Origin: Protonemura montana
Lineage: Eukaryota; Arthropoda; Insecta; Plecoptera; Nemouridae
Length of the DNA: 64,000 nucleotides
Reading direction: 5' to 3'
NCBI GenBank assembly: GCA_947568835.1
Contig: OX387602.1
Location: 15,427,021-15,491,020 of the forward strand
The translations under genes and the position numbers were made by a program. Below the pieces are notes generated by a model. The model saw only the letters and a list, made by a program, of their open reading frames with translations. It did no database searches and was not told the origin of the DNA. Of this stretch, positions 52,909 through 63,900 are shown piece after piece (within the stretch, counting starts at the first letter, position 1; each line of letters begins with the position of its first letter).

Positions 52909-52950
52909 ATCTGATAAGATAATTTATCTATGTCAATCAAACTGATAAAT
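52909..52950. promoter_or_regulatory. cluster of GATA motifs upstream of S28 copy A
   Basis: TGATAAGATAA (52912-52922), TTATCTA (52924-52930) and TGATAA (52943-52948) cluster about 100-140 bp upstream of the copy A start codon. GATA factors drive many arthropod gut genes, so gut expression is possible; this is inference from motif content alone. Confidence 0.3.
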
Positions 52951-53042
52951 GTATGTACCTATCATTGTCTACCGACTGCCTTACATTGAAAGATAGCAAT
53001 TGTTAGGAAAAACCCACATAAACAATCAGCTTGCAATTTATT

Positions 53043-53048
53043 TTTATT
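53043..53048 (-). terminator. poly(A) signal of S28 peptidase copy B
   Basis: AATAAA on the minus strand about 80 bases beyond the stop codon at 53128. An overlapping-type AATAAA lies a few bases to the left. Confidence 0.55.
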
Positions 53049-53127
53049 GAAATTTGTTAAGATCAAATCATAAATCACCAAACATTTTGTGTACATTTTC
53101 CCTTCAAATAGGAATTCCTAAGGTGAT

Positions 53128-55715
53128 TTAAGTAGACACCCATTTTCCTATCCACTTGCTGATTTCCAGTCGCGCAGCTGTCAGCTCGGCGGAGTCCAAG
53201 AACGACGAGGATGACATGTCCCCACAGTGAGCCGATCCTGAAGGGCAAGCAAATAAGTATCACGACCCGCCAGCTCATGAAGAGATTGATAAAAACAGTC
53301 TTCTTTGTACGCTTTGCTAATAAAACAATGATGAGGCAATCCTTACAAATTAGATTCTTTTGAAACCAAAGTTATTTATTTTATTTATTTATTTACTTTT
53401 ATATATTTATTTTCTTTTATTTAACCTACCCTCAATTATGATGACAGGAACGGTGTCTGACAGGTTTTCCAGTACTCCCAAAACGTGCCAAGGATCTATC
53501 GAACCGTGAACGAAAACAACATTCTCTACTTGGGGATGAATTCCTCCGTAAAGGAGATTGTTGTTATTGATCGCATCGTAAACAAAAGTTTCATTGAATC
53601 TGTGGAAGAATACCAGACATTTTCAGCAAGAATTTTTTATTTAAAATTAATAAAATTATGCAAGATAAAATTTACTTTGAGCTGTAGAAATCAGGGCACC
53701 ACTGAAGGTAGAAGTCAACTTTGAAGAAATCGCCGAATGGCTGGATACTGGACGTAGACGTTTGATAATAGCCATATTCCGTGCATGTCTGGTAGAACCA
53801 TTGGCGCGTGCCAGAGGCTGTACCGTCAGAGTTCCACTCTGTTCCTTGGAAATAGTCGAGGTTAGACGCATAGGAGTGGTCGAAGCATCCTCCTAGCGGC
53901 GTGAGGTATGTCCTGTCACAAGAATAATCATTACGCATCACAAAGGTAACAAAATAGAAAATGTCATGTTGTGCCTACTTACCTGGCAAGCTGAACATAT
54001 CGGTCAAGAGGAGTTTTCCCATACTTCGTGTTGGTCATTTCGTCGCACTGTAACTTGACATCGGCCAAGGAATTAGCATATTGGACCACGCCATCAAAAA
54101 TGTTTGCGAATGACGAGTAAAAGTTTGCCACATCTTGCTTGTTGTTCGGATCGTACGGTGTGCAAAGACTGGAACATGGTAAAGACAAGGTGTTAAAGAG
54201 ATCCAGAATCTTAAACACCTTCGGATGGGTGTGCACTCACTTGAACAGATTTGTGACGGTAGCAGGGCCGTCGGCACCCTCTATAAGAGTAGCGACTGCG
54301 TCTGTTGCGGCTCGTACGTCTCTCAAGCAGTTAGGGTCTGAGGCGTTCATGGCATTGGCGACCACTTCTTGATACTCTGGAGAATAATGCTGTCTTGTAT
54401 GTTGGGGTAGGAGAGGGTTGTGCGGAATGGAGTATTAAATAAACCTCTTCAGGGTCAGAGAAAGCTAGTTCACCTCTGGATTGGGACAATGTGTCAATTG
54501 CAAGTAACATCTCCTTGGAAATTATACATTTTCAAATATACAAGTTTTATTTGGAGATGACATTGAGAATGCTTATAAGACCGTATTTATCAATATAACC
54601 CTCACCTGGAAAGTCGACCTGTGCGAGTACTGGCGCGCTGGATGCGATGGCGCCATCGATCAGATGAGGGTACCGGAGTTTGGCCCACGCCGCCAAATTC
54701 CCGGCGTACGAACCCCCGAACACGATCAACTTCCCGTCGGGATATTGGGTATCCCGGAGATGTCGAATCAAGAGGGATAGATCGGCCAGAGCTTGCTCGG
54801 ATGTTAAGTATTGAAGGTTTTCAATCGAGGTGTCACTACAAGACGAGAATCGACGATGCAAATTGAGAAATGGCATAAAAGTGGCCCTCGCATTCGTTAT
54901 TGTAGTTTTGCCCAGGCATGGGCTTTACGGGAAACAACACATGTTGAATGAAGCTATGGAAACCATGCCGATAGTAACAAGGACGAGGGCAATTTAAATG
55001 TACCAAACTATACGCCATTTGATAAGCAATAATTATTTGAAGATTTGAGCTACACCTCAAAACAGGGAACAATAAATTAACAATGCCAAAGGCATATACA
55101 CACATAGGAGTGCTTCTCAGGATTTCTAGACATTCGCTTGCTTACCTCAGCGGGTGGCTCTCTCCGTAGAACCGATGCTCCAAGTGGAAGACTGCAGCTT
55201 TGTAAATCTTTGCCTGTTCTACCATCTGACCTCCCTGGACCCATGAAGCGGACGCTGGACCTTCTCCCCCAATCATGATGAAGACAGGACCTCCCTCGGC
55301 GTACCACTGAGAGTTACTGTAGTATTTCTGCAATTGCATGGCGTAATCTTAAGTCATCTGAATGGAGTGACAATGCGGACAATTAAAGGGACAAGAAACA
55401 AATCTCTAAGAAACTATCAAAATGTGATGAAAGTTGATTTTTTTAGCTGAAGATTTAATACACGTGCAGCAATAAAATGGACGATACCTGAGCCCAAGTT
55501 CTTGTTTCCGTTGGACGGAAGTGATCAAGCTTTTGTTCGAGCCAGTTTACGAGAGCAACCTTAGCATCTTTATCAGGCACGGGTGGAGGAATCAGACGTC
55601 GCTTCAGCCACGAAATAATATTGTTGTCCTTAGTTCTTGTGGTGTGTTCTAAACTCAGTGCCTCGCAAAAACCCACGAGCAAAAGTACAGCCACGATTGA
55701 AACTGCGATCTTCAT
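53128..55715 (-). CDS. S28-family serine carboxypeptidase (PRCP / TSSP / K12H4.7-like), copy B
   Basis: Tandem paralogue of copy A with the same eight-exon plan: 55488-55715, 55146-55327, 54606-54835, 54241-54376, 53983-54168, 53676-53912, 53430-53599, 53128-53237. Exons 2-7 have the same lengths as in copy A, and the protein is again 492 aa. Signal peptide MKIAVSIVAVLLLVGFCEA. Key residues are intact: Ser179 in GGSYAGNLAAW, Asp435 in FVHGSIDPWHV, His460 in SAHCGDM. Both genes share TGCCTCACGATGAA around the start, so the 5' leader was duplicated too. Two exon segments (53696-53815 and 55192-55306) are almost identical to copy A although other exons have diverged clearly, which suggests gene conversion. 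Confidence 0.95.
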
Positions 55716-56111
55716 CGTGAGGCAGACGATGACAAACAATGAGGAAAACGTGCCCACCGTTTATTTTAGAGTTGCATCATAAAATATCTTTATCGCTTCT
55801 TTTTTAATACTTAATCACAGAGTTATACATTCTTTGTCTCAAGTATAATATATAATCAACTATAAATTACATTTTTACAGTTTTCTGTGATAGTAGGTGT
55901 TGCAAAGTAAGTTCAGGCATTTGATCCACTTTCTTGAATATACTAAAAAAAAAGGTAGATTTCTTGTTGAAAAACATAGATCAAAGGTATATTTTACCAT
56001 GTGACAAACATATATTAATTTTTTTATGATAAAGCAGGTGTAGTCGTACGAGTACATAACAAGATCTGTTTCATTTTAAAATGTTGCCTTGCGATCATTG
56101 TCTTGCTTAAA

Positions 56112-57388
56112 TCAAGGTGCTTGAATCCATTTTCCTATCCATTCGCTGATCTCCAGCCTGGCTGCAGTAAGTTCATCCGAGTCATACGACTCCGACGACG
56201 CCATGTCAGAGCAGTGAGACGATCCTGAAAGAACGGTCGGTCGCGATTACTACCAGAACGTCAGCGGCAATTTATGATATCGTTCCTGCACTAAACTTAC
56301 CTTCAATCATGACCACGTGAACGCTATCAGAGAGGTCCTCCAGAACTCCCTGGACGCTCCAAGGATCAATTGAACCGTGGACAAAAACGACATCCTCCAC
56401 CTGAGGATTCTTCCCTCCGTACAAGAGGTTGGTGTTGCTTATGGCGTTGTAAACGAACGTCTCATTGAAGCTAATGACAGAAAACAATTACTTTTCACTG
56501 ATAGGAACGATGCATTCTTCTGTAAAAAGTGTTCAAAACTATAGTACTGACTTAGGGCTGAATAAGTCCGGACACCATTGCAGGAAGTAGTCAACTTTGA
56601 AGAAATCACCAAACGGCTGTAGACTAGACGTTGATGTTTGGAAGTACCCGTACTCGGTGCATGTTTGGTAATACCATTGTCGTATTCCAAAGTAAGTGTC
56701 GTCGGATTCCCAGTTTGTTGCGTTTAAGAAATTTATTATCGACGCGTAAGTGTGGTCGAAACAGCCACCTTGCGGAGTAAGATGGGTCCTGTAAACGGTT
56801 CAATAATATATTGATTATTTTATTTGCGAGCATCTTAGTAAAGGAACTCCAATGCAGAGTTTCCAATATCGGCAAGTGAAGCGTTATCTACTTAGCTAAA
56901 GAACAATAAAACAGGTTGGTTAATTAAAATATTGATCGCCATAATTTATGAAAATATGATCTGCACACCAAGAAAGATCTGCAATTATTACTTTGCCAGT
57001 GTTACGTATCTGTCCAGAGGAGTGTCTCCATAAAACGAGTCGACCGCTTCAATGCACAGGGCGCGTACATCGAGGAGAGAGTCCGCGTACTGGACCTCGT
57101 TAGCAAAAACGTCTGCAAACGCCGAGAAGAATCGCGCCACATCTTGCTTATTGTTGGTGTCGAAGGGTCTGCACAGGCTGCAAATGTGGTGCATAAAAAT
57201 TGAGTGAACAACATGGATTCTGTACACATTACAGATTTACCGGTAAACAGCCTGAACTCACAGTTGAAGGGGCGCTGGGGAATGGAGCCAAAATCTTCCG
57301 GAAAATTTTTGATTTTGTAAGGGTGTAATGTCGCTCCAGCAAGTGTCATGTGAATCATTCATTGCCTTTGCAACAACTTCTAGATGTT
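56112..57388 (-). pseudogene. S28-family serine carboxypeptidase, 5'-truncated copy C
   Basis: Only exons 4-8 of the S28 plan are present: 57262-57388, 56992-57177, 56552-56788, 56301-56470, 56112-56224. Exons 5-7 keep the exact lengths of copies A and B (186, 237, 170 bp), the splice sites are usable (one donor is GTCAGT), and no stops interrupt the frame. Asp (FVHGSIDPWSV) and His (SSHCSDM) of the triad remain. Exons 1-3, carrying the signal peptide and nucleophile Ser, are not found in the 1.2 kb before the MAO gene. Exon 4 starts like the others (EVVAKAMNDS) but its second half is unrelated and the exon is 9 bp shorter. No AATAAA occurs within about 130 bp after the stop. A truncated pseudogene is most likely; assembly loss, or recruitment of a new 5' end, is possible. 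Confidence 0.8.
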
Positions 57389-58241
57389 CTGCAAATACAT
57401 TTTGGTCAATGTCCGAAGTTTAATGAAATGTCACGAAACAAAACGAGAGCATGATGGTGGGTTCTCATTGAATTTTCCAAAATAAATTCACTTCAGATTG
57501 AAATGGAAACAGTCGGCTTTCAATTCTTGATTCTGCGTGTGATGATCTAGAGTCGGATAATTTCTACGTCAAGAGCTACGAGTCGATCGAATCCGAGAAA
57601 CCCTAATTCCCTAAAGTCTGCGTGGACCACGCCCACATGCTGATCCAGATATTTTTGACTTATATATCAAGCCTAGTGAAGATATAAACCTCCATCTGTA
57701 AAGAAGTCACCAACGTGTAAGCATATTTTCCACTTGTTTGTAGTGGTCCAGGCTGTCCCGCACACGAAAACGTACTATCGAGAGTTTGTGTCAAAAATGG
57801 TGGAGCAAATATTTTAACGCGCAATTAGTTATTCTATGATCATTAAAATATTTTTAGCTCAAAGAACATCTCTTAAAAACAGAAACTCACTGAAACAGCT
57901 GACTTTCACTGCCTGTGATTGGTTATTACTTTGGTAGGTAATTTAACTTCCAGTTCCACGCTAAATAGGAGTTAAGAAAATTGTACTACCGGGCCTTAGC
58001 GTTCCAAATTTACCCTCCTATAAAGCTGGCCTCTCCTGACAGGTTGATTCTATCAGGACCCCCCTTTTCCTTGCACAGGCTATTTTAGTTAACTATCTTC
58101 ACTGACCTACATATATGGCATAGGTATCTTCATATGCTCATAGTCATTGGCAATACATTTCTGTAAATTTTACATTATAATTTGATTTGCCCTACGCTCT
58201 CACAGATATATGATCTAAGGCTCGCAAATTATAAATACAAA
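57389..58241. other. intergenic region between truncated S28 copy and MAO
   Basis: Searched by eye for the missing S28 exons 1-3 (signal peptide, IMIGGEGPAS and GGSYAGN blocks) on both strands without success. No other gene recognised. Confidence 0.5.
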
Positions 58242-58247
58242 TTTATT
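58242..58247 (-). terminator. candidate poly(A) signal of the MAO gene
   Basis: AATAAA on the minus strand about 340 bases after the MAO stop codon at 58585, in AT-rich sequence. Confidence 0.4.
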
Positions 58248-58584
58248 ATTTGACTTATTACCGATAAAACCAATCAAATACCAATTGTCTATCAAGTAAG
58301 AGGCACAATTGCAGGTGGCATAAGTGGCACAAATACACAATGTCTATAAGAATGATTTTAATGATCATAATCAAATAATTTAATGTTCAATTCTCGCAAA
58401 ATACATCTCTAATAAGAGTGCAGGTGTTTCAGGCAATTAAAAAAGAATCACAATTAAGTAGAAAAACACTCAAAAGAAGAACACATAATCCTAAGACATT
58501 ATATGCGCGCATGATGAATTTTTACAATGAATTACAAAACATTTTCTTATATTGTATGTCAAACTGAGTTCTATGTTTGATTAT

Positions 58585-61500
58585 TCACAGTTTTGACACC
58601 GTGACAGCAGCCGCTACTGTCAATCCGGCGACACTAGTAGTGAGAGCAGTTTTCAGATTTGGCAGGTATTCCTCCAAGAAAGTCTTCGTGTGTCTTCTTC
58701 CTGGTTTCTGCACCCACACTTCGCTTTCTTTTATCATCCCCATTTCATGCAGAACCTACAATGGATGCAGAAAGAATGACACGTAATTTATTGAGTGAAA
58801 TCCATTATGAACATGTGATAACTCCATGTTTCCCCCTTCATTTCAACATGACGCCATGGAAAAATAGTTGTCACCATCTATCTTTTCCTTTCAACGAGCC
58901 CAGTACTCATGCCGAATTCCAGTAGGGTAGATCGCATATGCTGATGAACCTAGCTTAGCGAACTACCAGGTCGTGAGCAGTGATTGCGAGCAGAATTGAG
59001 GAACAAGATAATAAGGCAGAGCGTTTAAAAGCCACAAACCTCCCTGGCTGCGCGTTGTCCCGCGTCTATGGCACCGTTCATGTACCCCGTCCAGTGCGTG
59101 GCAGTCTCTGTACCGGCGAGGAACACGCGCCCCCCGATGGGTGCACGTATCGCGGGACCAAACCTTGACAGCACCCCGGGTGGGTAGAAACTCGTGTAGC
59201 CACCCCCGATATACTGCTTGCTTGGCCACGTTGTCTCCACGAAGTGGACCGGCTTAGAAAGTGAGGGAAGGTTTTCAAATGAGCTCGGCGTTGGTTTGAT
59301 TAATAATCAAATGTAATGTAGGTCCAGTCAAGGGCTGAAAGCATCACTGCGTTTCACCACACAAAGGGTTGTGGATTTCACTGATGTTGAATGCTTTGAA
59401 ATATCTGGTTGTCCACATGGTAAGGGTTGCATCTTCCAGGCTTAAAACTTTTTGCACTTGTTGATGGGCAAATTTCCTCATCCATTTTGATGTTTTGAGT
59501 GAAATAGTCAACCGGCAGGTTTGTCTCTTTTCTTACTCCGTAAAAAAGCAAAGTTAAGACCCTTCAGCGGAAGCGGACACTTAAATTCCTCGCATAGTGT
59601 TCCAAGAAACACAATCACGAAAAAGTAGTAACTAATCTACCTTCAACGCTTTGTCAGACTTGAAGAAATTCGCTAAGCTTTTGCAGATCGCCATTTTCCT
59701 GTCGTTCTCTGACATCTTCATGAGTTCAACCATATGTTCCAAATAAATGAAAGCGATGAGACCGTGTAGTTTTACCCCAGGTTTGCTGTCTTCAGTGACC
59801 AACCCTATCACCTCGATACCGTCAGCACACGCCACATACCCGTTGAAACCTAGAAGAGTCATTCACAGCATGGTCACGATCGTGTCGGTGAAAGCCTAGG
59901 CAGATGATTGATTTAATTACATAAAAGTATTTATTTATTTAGTTTACAAAATTCTGAAAGAGCTACGACGTATTTTTTACAAAGGTACCAACAGCCACGT
60001 AAACGACTGTATGTCCACGAATAAAATCCGTACTCACCCTTTATCTCCCAAAACTTTTCAGTGTAGAATAAAATGCATTTCATAACAAGCCCCATAGGGC
60101 TTCTTTGTACTAAGCAATTCCTCATTGTTGGCATTGGAGGATCAAAGTGTATTTTCATCTGGGAAATAATAACAAGAAGCCTGTCTGTAACTCGTTCTAA
60201 AAAATTTGCTTTGTCGTTGCTAGTTTTGTTTTTGATGGTTACTTACTTGTACTACTGGTGGAATAGCCAGGATGACATGAGACCCTTGATATTCTACCCC
60301 GTCCAAAGTGTTCACTGTCACTTGATCGGGCCCATATCTAATCCTTACCACTGGTTTGTTCAGCATCACAGATTCTAAGAAAACAATACATCAATTAGTC
60401 ATTACTCTCTGATACGCATGCATGGAGTCATAAACAAATTATTTCAACCGGGTTCCCTTAATATTAGGAATAACCACTGATCTCAACGGGAATATCTGTT
60501 GGAATTTTCAGTAAGCATTCTCATTGCAAATACTTTGTTGGAATCATTGGGAATTAATCTTATTACCGGCCAATTTGTCAGCCATTTTTTCTGCAAGCTG
60601 CTGAGACCCTCCGACGAGCTTCCTCTCTTGGGCCCCACCAGTGACTCCCCATAGATGTCGAGGACCGTTCCCTTGCCTCATGTACCACAAGTAGAACAGA
60701 AGAGACATCTCGTGATCTCCGGCAGTGTTGTCCATCACACACATGGATAGGAGGAACTCCTTCGCACGCCTAGGAACATGGTTCAAAGTAGCGATTACAG
60801 TGGGCGTGGACAATATACTCAATAAGGCGATAATAAGTCAATATGCTTCAAAAAGGTGCCTCAAGGGCGATGGATTCTCGCCATCGGTTTGTAACCTTGG
60901 GTTAAAGCTCATGGACAAGCTTCAAGTGCTAAGTTCAAAAGATATTTGTAGGTTTACATTTGAATGCAGAAATGTAAGCGATTAGATAACCGTTACTGGT
61001 GCAGAATGCAGTTGACACTCGACAGACTCAAGATCGCTCTTGACTTTAGATATAAGTCACTGATTCAATCAGCAGCTGATTAATATCGCACTCTTTTTTT
61101 GTCACGGCAAGATCAAGGCTTGTCTCATCTTCCGCAAAAAATCCTTTGATTTTCCCATCCAATGATTGCTGAACATTTTCTTCGAGCTCTAACTTCCATG
61201 CATCTTTCCTATCTTACGAATCCAAGGTCAATGAGACTAACTTCGTCCAGCAGTGTTGGTTGAGGAACTCCTTCAAGGTGATGGAGTCCCACTCCTTGGC
61301 CTTTGGCGCGTCCCAAGGTCGATCCACCGGGATCTCCCAGCACATTTCCTCGAAGCGGCGGACCATGTCGATGAGGTCCCACGCAGCGAGGGGGTGACTC
61401 CGCCATAGATTGGGGACGACGGTATCCATGCGGTACGTGTCCCCCTGTTAAAAACAACCCACATCAGTATCGACTCGCACTCTCAGATCATTTAAGATTA

Positions 61501-63204
61501 AGAGTTATCTATGGCTGACCTCGTTCATGAATTAAGTGTCGATTGCTGATATTGATCAATTTTGGTGATTTATTTTCAAAACTCGATGATAAGATTAGAT
61601 TTCATGATTTATCCTAAATACAAATTGTTTACAATATTTTGATTCTGTTTTCTTTTCCAAGCTGCAATTTAAACATCTTCATATGTTCCCCAAGTACATG
61701 TGGCTTTGTTTTCCTTCAGACCATTTAATTGAAATTCAACTAAGATAAGTTGAATGACCTAAAGGATAGTGTATTTCTTATCTCACTTTACCTCCAGAAT
61801 CTGACAGTGGGTGACGTAAGGTTCGTCGGGTCGACTGAAGAGGGTTAGAAAAAAACAGTTCGATTGTTGTTATCATAGAGTTGGTAATTTTCCACCGTAC
61901 TTTAGATATAATATAGGTACGTTTATATGCCGATAGAAGAAGAGAGTTTATGAGATTTGTATGATTGTGGTAATCATACAAATCTCATAAAGAACGACTC
62001 TAGGAGGACATTGATTTGTGTTAAAATAATAAATGCATCATTTCTTTGTAGTTGCGATAATTAATTGCGACTTGTATCAAGCAATCCCAAAAACGCATAA
62101 GTGTAGCCAAAAACATTGCTAAGTTCAGTATATGTTCAACAACCCGTAGTTTGTGGACGTGTGTCGTAAATATACAAGCAGTCCTTGTGGTAAAGGAAAC
62201 TTAAGAACAGCAATTAATTTATTTGTTCCTTGAAAGTAGGACTTTTTGAAAACGGTGGTTAAACCGATTTTTTTCCTAAATGTTTGAAGTTCGGTTCTAA
62301 ATGTCTTAACGTTTCCGGATTGTCAGCGTCCTCTAAAAAACCCAGGTCTTTCTGTACGATCAACCCTGGACAATGATCTTCTTAAGGCAGTCACATTTCT
62401 GATGAAACTGATTTAACATAACCCTCAGTGCAGAAATATTCCTGCTCACCCTGCTGTAGTGGATGTTGTCGTGGTCATCCGAGCAGAGATAGGTTTCGCA
62501 ACCGAGCTCCTTGCAAAGCTGGAGCACGTGATCCTGCGTGGGTCCTACGTAGGAGGCCCCAACATCTGCCCACCCAAAGGCGGCGTCCCCAGGACCGGGG
62601 GTAATTGTGTGGGTCCTGCCGCCCACCCTGTTGTCAGCTTCGAGGATCAGCACCTCTACACCACGCTCCTTTAGGGCTCGAGCAGCGCTCAGACCTTCGG
62701 GACAGGCGGAAACATAAGGGACCGTTAGAACTGTCAACTTTCATGGAAATTTATTTTTAGATAAATCCATCGGTTGATACTCAAACTAGGTAAATAGTAT
62801 GTGATACAGGAAAAATGGGAATGCCCGCAGAGGTTAGAATGCTACATACATTGTAGGTCTAAAAAAGTAACTTTTATTTTTTGGTAATAACCAACTATCT
62901 GGAAGATAGATTGGACCATTCACTACCCAACTACTTTTTCAATTATTATCTTCTTAAAAATTGCACAAAAATGTGTTACTTCTATACGGTTGTAAAATAA
63001 ATGATATGTCATTGGTAACTGGTCCTCTGTGCGTTTTTTTTAATATATGTAATCTAGCGTCTCCTGCAGTGAACCTTGCAACTAATTTGACATGTTTTCT
63101 GGCTCATAAAACTTAATTCTTAAATCAGGGGCATGTCAAATTTCAGCACGAGCGCACTTACCACTTAGGCCTGCCCCAACAACAATCACTCTGTTCGATG
63201 CCAT
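58585..63204 (-). CDS. flavin monoamine oxidase (MAO A/B-like)
   Basis: Oxidative deamination of amine neurotransmitters and dietary amines, expected at the mitochondrial outer membrane. Exons: 63162-63204, 62450-62694, 61242-61444, 60567-60769, 60247-60374, 60038-60158, 59641-59849, 59040-59252, 58585-58755; 511 aa with consistent phases. The FAD-binding Rossmann motif [17 protein letters not shown] and [11 protein letters not shown] are at the N-terminus, then [29 protein letters not shown] and the active-site lysine MGLVMKC (Lys301) follow. The aromatic cage is intact: Tyr403 in [11 protein letters not shown] and Tyr441 in [10 protein letters not shown]. The C-terminus has an EEYLPN segment and a hydrophobic anchor ([18 protein letters not shown]). 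The residue before Tyr403, which is the covalently flavinylated Cys in vertebrate MAO (SGGCY), is Gly402 here. One acceptor (59253) reads TAAG and one donor is GTTAGT, both acceptable. A low-scoring 43-bp extra exon at 61792-61834 would break frame. Confidence 0.92.
61947..61991. repeat. perfect 20-bp inverted repeat (hairpin) in MAO intron 2
   Basis: TTTATGAGATTTGTATGATT (61947-61966) is exactly reverse-complemented at 61972-61991, with a 5-base loop GTGGT. The stem is perfect and long enough to cruciform or form RNA hairpins. It lies in the intron between exons 2 and 3. Confidence 0.95.
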
Positions 63205-63777
63205 CGGTTCCGGAAAATTGGCAGTTCCTGCTCAGGAGTAGGACTCGCGGAGGTTAAGACGGGCACTGTACTGCTGATAACGACAGACCAACTATTTGTA
63301 GCTATAGCTATCACAAATTATTTTTTGTCCTTGCTTTGTGTCAATATTCTACATATTATTCTTGACATCTCATCGCTCTTATCTGAAATCACTACCGCTA
63401 ATCCGTTGATTTTCAAGCAGCAGTTTTTTTTATTTTTTTATCGAAAACACAATGCGTTGTGCATTATCGGGTCACTTGATCTTGATACCATTATCCATCG
63501 TGATCCTCTCACCATAAATATTGACAAGTCAATCAGATCTTGAATGTGGTGTATCGTGATTAACGGCTTAATACTTAGGAAATAAGGAACGGTTCAATTA
63601 ATCAGAGAAATCTATCTTTACCTCCACTCAACAAAGTCATTTTCAAACAACAAGTTCATGGCATCTATTATGGCTGCAATTTCTACTACTTGAAACCCTC
63701 TTCCTCTATAACATCTACTCAGGACGCAAGATCAGGATTTTTCTCTAAAGTGAGATATACAATTAAATAATAAACTC
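63205..63777. other. MAO upstream region
   Basis: About 570 bp between the MAO start codon and the poly(A) signal of the next gene upstream. It should contain the MAO promoter, but I see no TATA box or other site strong enough to name. Confidence 0.35.
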
Positions 63778-63783
63778 TTTATT
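63778..63783 (-). terminator. poly(A) signal of the gene upstream of MAO
   Basis: AATAAA on the minus strand, about 60 bases beyond the stop codon of the terminal exon at 63845-63900. Confidence 0.6.
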
Positions 63784-63844
63784 TGTTAGAAACTAAAACT
63801 AAAATTAAGGTAATCCTCTTTTAAGACGGTATTCTCATCGACTT

Positions 63845-63900
63845 TTAGAGAAGGACTGTGTTCTTTGCCTGCACGGCAGTAGCTCTGAAGAACACAACAC
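63845..63900 (-). CDS. terminal coding exon of an unidentified gene, partial
   Basis: On the minus strand a good acceptor (TTGCATTCATTGCAG) ends at 63901 and is followed by an exon with stop codons shortly after in each plausible phase, then AATAAA. In the phase entered with one base already read (56 bases to the stop), the tail would be VVFFRATAVQAKNTVLL; in phase 0 the stop lies slightly further on. The rest of the gene is beyond the right edge, so neither frame nor function can be settled. A hydrophobic tail is possible. Confidence 0.45.

Noticed and set aside
61792-61834. Possible 43-bp MAO exon with CTTCAG acceptor and GAG|GTAAAG donor
   Set aside because: Including it shifts the frame into the next exon; joining 62450 directly to 61444 gives IHYSRGDTYRMD, which fits the family alignment. 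It could at most be a poison exon.
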